From Rs1 sp038900335 (GTDB lineage: Bacteria; Pseudomonadota; Gammaproteobacteria; Pseudomonadales; Balneatricaceae), in the NCBI GenBank assembly GCA_038900335.1, contig JBBMRB010000001.1, positions 427,460 to 491,459 on the forward strand: DNA of 64,000 nt, given 5' to 3'. Made by a program: the position numbers and the translations under genes. The number at the start of each line of letters is the position of its first letter. The first letter of the stretch is position 1. Under the pieces are notes generated by a model, which ran no database searches, had not been told where the DNA came from, and saw only the letters and a program-made list of their open reading frames with translations. Positions 61,568 to 64,000 of this stretch are shown piece after piece.

Positions 61568-64000
61568 TTAATCGATAATTAACGTGTTATCCAATAATTG
61601 TGCAACCGTATCATCACTGGTAATACCATGAATCAATTCTGGCGCATCATGCTCAGTATTATCAACATTTCCCAGCTCAACATCTTGCTGTTCGACACCT
61701 TCAACCGATGTAGTAGCACTGATAAGAGCACTGATATCCACATCAATTTCCTCCGCCAAAATATCGGCAAAATCCAATGCAGTAATCGCATCTTGATCCG
61801 TATTGTCAGCATCTTCTAGGGTCGCAACATTATCATTATTTAGCTGAGCTAACGTTTGATTGAAACTGTGCTCTTGAGTTAACTCCTCATCATTAATCGT
61901 AGTAAATTCAAGATCATCGCCAAGAAGCGCAGATAAATTAGTCGATTGTGAATCATCGTTATCTTGCTCATCAACAGCCGCTACTTCTAAGCTCATTTGA
62001 TCATTAGATAAAGCATTTTCTAAATCGACACTCTCAACACTTAACTTGAAGGCTTCTTCTCCTGGGTAAACCGTAGTCGCTCCCATGTCGTTACTGACAA
62101 TCAATGATAAGCTATACTCACCGTCAACAAACTCACCTTCAGTTTGTATAGCAGCGTTAGGAATAAACAAGTTAACAAAACCTTGTTCACTATCAGCAGC
62201 TTGTACCAGATGAGTGAAACTATAAGTGCCGGCAGCGCCATTAACAGCAATGATTAGATATTCACCATTAGTAATTTCAGACGGTAAAATAACTTTAATT
62301 CTTAATGTTGAATCCACAGTCGATGAGTCGCCTATTTCTTCAGCAGAAATATTCTTATCATCAACTAACAATTCAATGAAAGAAACCGCATCGCCATTTG
62401 GACCTAAGGCTAAATCAGCATCAACAATACTTTTCACTTCACCATTTTGTACAAAAGTGCCCGCTTTAATAATATCGTTACCATGATCGACATCGTCAGT
62501 ATCTGTCGCCTCTAGTGAAATCGACTCAATATTAAGCTCAGATAATGTTTTTAGCTCACCATCATCGCTCTGACCATTTTGATTTTGATCAATCCAAACA
62601 CGTAGATCATCATAAACATCATCATTAGCGTCAATAATATTATTATTGTCACTATCGTACTGCGCCAGTGCTTCAAAACCGTCACCAGCTAGCCCTGAAG
62701 ATGCTCCTAGTACTGTATCGTTGCCAAATAACTCACTACCGTCATTAATCTCACCATCGTTATTTAAATCTAACGCTAAGAAACCATCGTTTGCACTAAC
62801 CCAACCTGAATGCTCTTTTTCTCCATCTCCATCATGGTCAAATTTAACACCCCTGTTAATACTGCTAGTGTAAGTTCCATCATTGTTTAGATCTAAGATT
62901 AATGGATCTCGTGTAAAACTATTCCACGCTTTCGTTTCAATAGTAAGATCTAAGTCAGCCGATGTTGCACTTTCATTACCCGCCAAGTCTGTAACGATAG
63001 CATTAACATGTAAATAGTATTGATCGACTAACACACCATTATAAACAGCATTAGCAGATGATAATAATGGGCTTCCATCAGTATCCTCCATACGCATAAC
63101 ATACTTGCCATCAGCCTCAACTGTTGCAGTGCCTAATACGAATCGATTAGTCGCACTGTAGGCCGTACTGTCTACGCCATCGAGCAACACACGATCTTCA
63201 CCTGTATCTGATATTTGCCCTGCTTCTTTTTTTGCCTGAGTGGCATATGCATAAAAAACAATCACACTACCAGCATCTGCTGCAGATAATTGGCCATTGA
63301 ACTCTAACTGTTTATCTAGCGTTTTATCATCAGTTTTCGAACCTATGTGGGTGCCGAAAAAATCAAGAAAAGTATCAGAGTTGTCTGACAAATCAACGAT
63401 AAGAGCTTCAGGGGCTTGCATATCAACCGATAATTCAAAATCTGGACTTAAATCACCACTGTTACCCGACCCATCAAACACGCGGGCAGTATAGACATAA
63501 CTCTCACCATCTTCTAAGGTATTACCCGCTATATCATCCAATAAGCTCCAAGTAATATTGTCAGGGTCAGAACTATCCACCACTGCCTGACCTAATTCAA
63601 CACCATCTCTATAAACAACTATGTACTCATCAGCAGCAAGTCCTTGATCCATACTACCGTTTATTAGAGGTGTCACATCATTGGTACTACTACCTGACTC
63701 AAAATCACCCGCCTGCGGCTCAACATCATCAGTGATAAAGTCAATCGATATATTTTGCGCTGGAGGGCTACTATCGACGATTATCGTGTATTCGTTAGAT
63801 AGCGGCCCTTGGTTGCCAGATCCGTCGACCACTTGTACTTGGTAGCTGTACTCGCGGCCATCTTCTAGTGCACTGTCATCAAACGTCCAGCTAATGTTAG
63901 CCGGATCGCTATCATCGACAAGCGCCTGACCTATCACCACAGCGTCGCGAATAACATTCAGTGTTTCACCTGATGCTAGTGCTGCAGAGAGCGTTCCTTG
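61568..64000 (-). CDS. Very large Ca-binding repeat surface protein (adhesin), C-terminal part; continues past the right edge
   Basis: The frame is open to the edge, so the first visible codons are internal, and at least 810 residues are seen. The upstream part has Ig-like repeats of about 100 residues, each with a (V)xxGQAxVDxSDPxNI(S/T)W segment, an LEDGxxYxY strand and a VDGSGN or FDGSGN turn. After that comes a cadherin-like domain, then a block of EF-hand-like calcium motifs (DLNNDGTY, DLNNDGEINDGSELFGND, DSDNNNIIDANDD, DQNQNG). The C-terminus is acidic and ends LDNTLIID, like type I secretion signals. No secretion genes are in the window. Typical of biofilm or attachment proteins. Confidence 0.85.
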   Translation of the reverse strand, partial: QGTLSAALASGETLNVIRDAVVIGQALVDDSDPANISWTFDDSALEDGREYSYQVQVVDGSGNQGPLSNEYTIIVDSSPPAQNISIDFITDDVEPQAGDFESGSSTNDVTPLINGSMDQGLAADEYIVVYRDGVELGQAVVDSSDPDNITWSLLDDIAGNTLEDGESYVYTARVFDGSGNSGDLSPDFELSVDMQAPEALIVDLSDNSDTFLDFFGTHIGSKTDDKTLDKQLEFNGQLSAADAGSVIVFYAYATQAKKEAGQISDTGEDRVLLDGVDSTAYSATNRFVLGTATVEADGKYVMRMEDTDGSPLLSSANAVYNGVLVDQYYLHVNAIVTDLAGNESATSADLDLTIETKAWNSFTRDPLILDLNNDGTYTSSINRGVKFDHDGDGEKEHSGWVSANDGFLALDLNNDGEINDGSELFGNDTVLGASSGLAGDGFEALAQYDSDNNNIIDANDDVYDDLRVWIDQNQNGQSDDGELKTLSELNIESISLEATDTDDVDHGNDIIKAGTFVQNGEVKSIVDADLALGPNGDAVSFIELLVDDKNISAEEIGDSSTVDSTLRIKVILPSEITNGEYLIIAVNGAAGTYSFTHLVQAADSEQGFVNLFIPNAAIQTEGEFVDGEYSLSLIVSNDMGATTVYPGEEAFKLSVESVDLENALSNDQMSLEVAAVDEQDNDDSQSTNLSALLGDDLEFTTINDEELTQEHSFNQTLAQLNNDNVATLEDADNTDQDAITALDFADILAEEIDVDISALISATTSVEGVEQQDVELGNVDNTEHDAPELIHGITSDDTVAQLLDNTLIID

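Noticed and set aside
1..64000. Search for CRISPR arrays, transposases, integrases, rRNA and tRNA genes
   Set aside because: No spaced direct repeats of CRISPR type, no transposase or integrase product, and no recognisable tRNA or rRNA sequence was seen by eye; a covariance-model scan was not possible.

Overview
The window reads as a chromosomal segment of a marine-type gammaproteobacterium. The DNA is AT-rich, genes are dense on both strands, the type VI secretion operon has the Vibrio-type gene order, and typical gammaproteobacterial families are present (DUF2069 protein, CsdA/CsdE, GrxA, ChaC, MltD, type I MurB). A nickel superoxide dismutase with its protease fits a marine lineage. The order and genus cannot be decided from the sequence. 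No rRNA, tRNA, CRISPR array, insertion sequence or prophage was seen.

Layout. 1-14142 (minus strand) is one long type VI secretion (T6SS) block, transcribed in the order TssJ-like/SH3 lipoprotein, tssB, tssC, tssE, tssF, tssG, fha/tagH, tssJ, tssK, tssL, clpV, then the start of a VasH-like sigma-54 activator that runs off the left edge. TssM, TssA, Hcp and VgrG are not in the window and would be expected further left. Facing the block is an MltD-type lytic transglycosylase with LysM modules (14541-16034). Next come a CACHE-GGDEF diguanylate cyclase, a gamma-butyrobetaine-hydroxylase-like dioxygenase, a 2-hydroxyacid dehydrogenase plus glycerate 2-kinase pair, a periplasmic glycerophosphodiesterase and ChaC. 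A GABA catabolic unit (gabD-gabT, minus strand) has a divergent LysR regulator.

28365-39296 holds redox and housekeeping genes: a thioredoxin-fold protein, a four-module MOSC/ferredoxin-reductase/ferredoxin fusion, a YihY-type membrane protein, an ArsC-like/WrbA/DUF2069/CsdA-CsdE fusion run, a LOG-family nucleotide hydrolase, a di-haem cytochrome c peroxidase and an EVE-domain protein. 39554-47070 has an orphan PAS histidine kinase, a divergent PRPP-synthetase paralogue and a 1405-residue envelope protein of unknown function. 47434-54730 has a small gene with a strong ribosome binding site, a metallo-beta-lactamase-fold hydrolase, a gate-domain transporter with a divergent Lrp regulator, an AIM24-type protein, htpG with a clear heat-shock promoter, and a DUF599 membrane protein. 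55074-61463 has a PAS-GGDEF cyclase, sodN-sodX, the LMW phosphatase-murB pair, folD, a degenerate HD-GYP protein and grxA. From 61568 to the right edge lies the C-terminal part of a very large repetitive Ca-binding surface protein.

The least ordinary items are a second, extended TssJ-like lipoprotein with internal repeats and an SH3 domain heading the T6SS operon, the MOSC-reductase-ferredoxin fusion, the CsdA-CsdE fusion, the HD-GYP protein that has lost its HD pair, the sigma-32 promoter with a long structured leader before htpG, and a 15-bp hairpin between sodN and sodX. Several cyclic-di-GMP proteins, the T6SS and the large adhesin suggest a surface-associated life style; that is inference.
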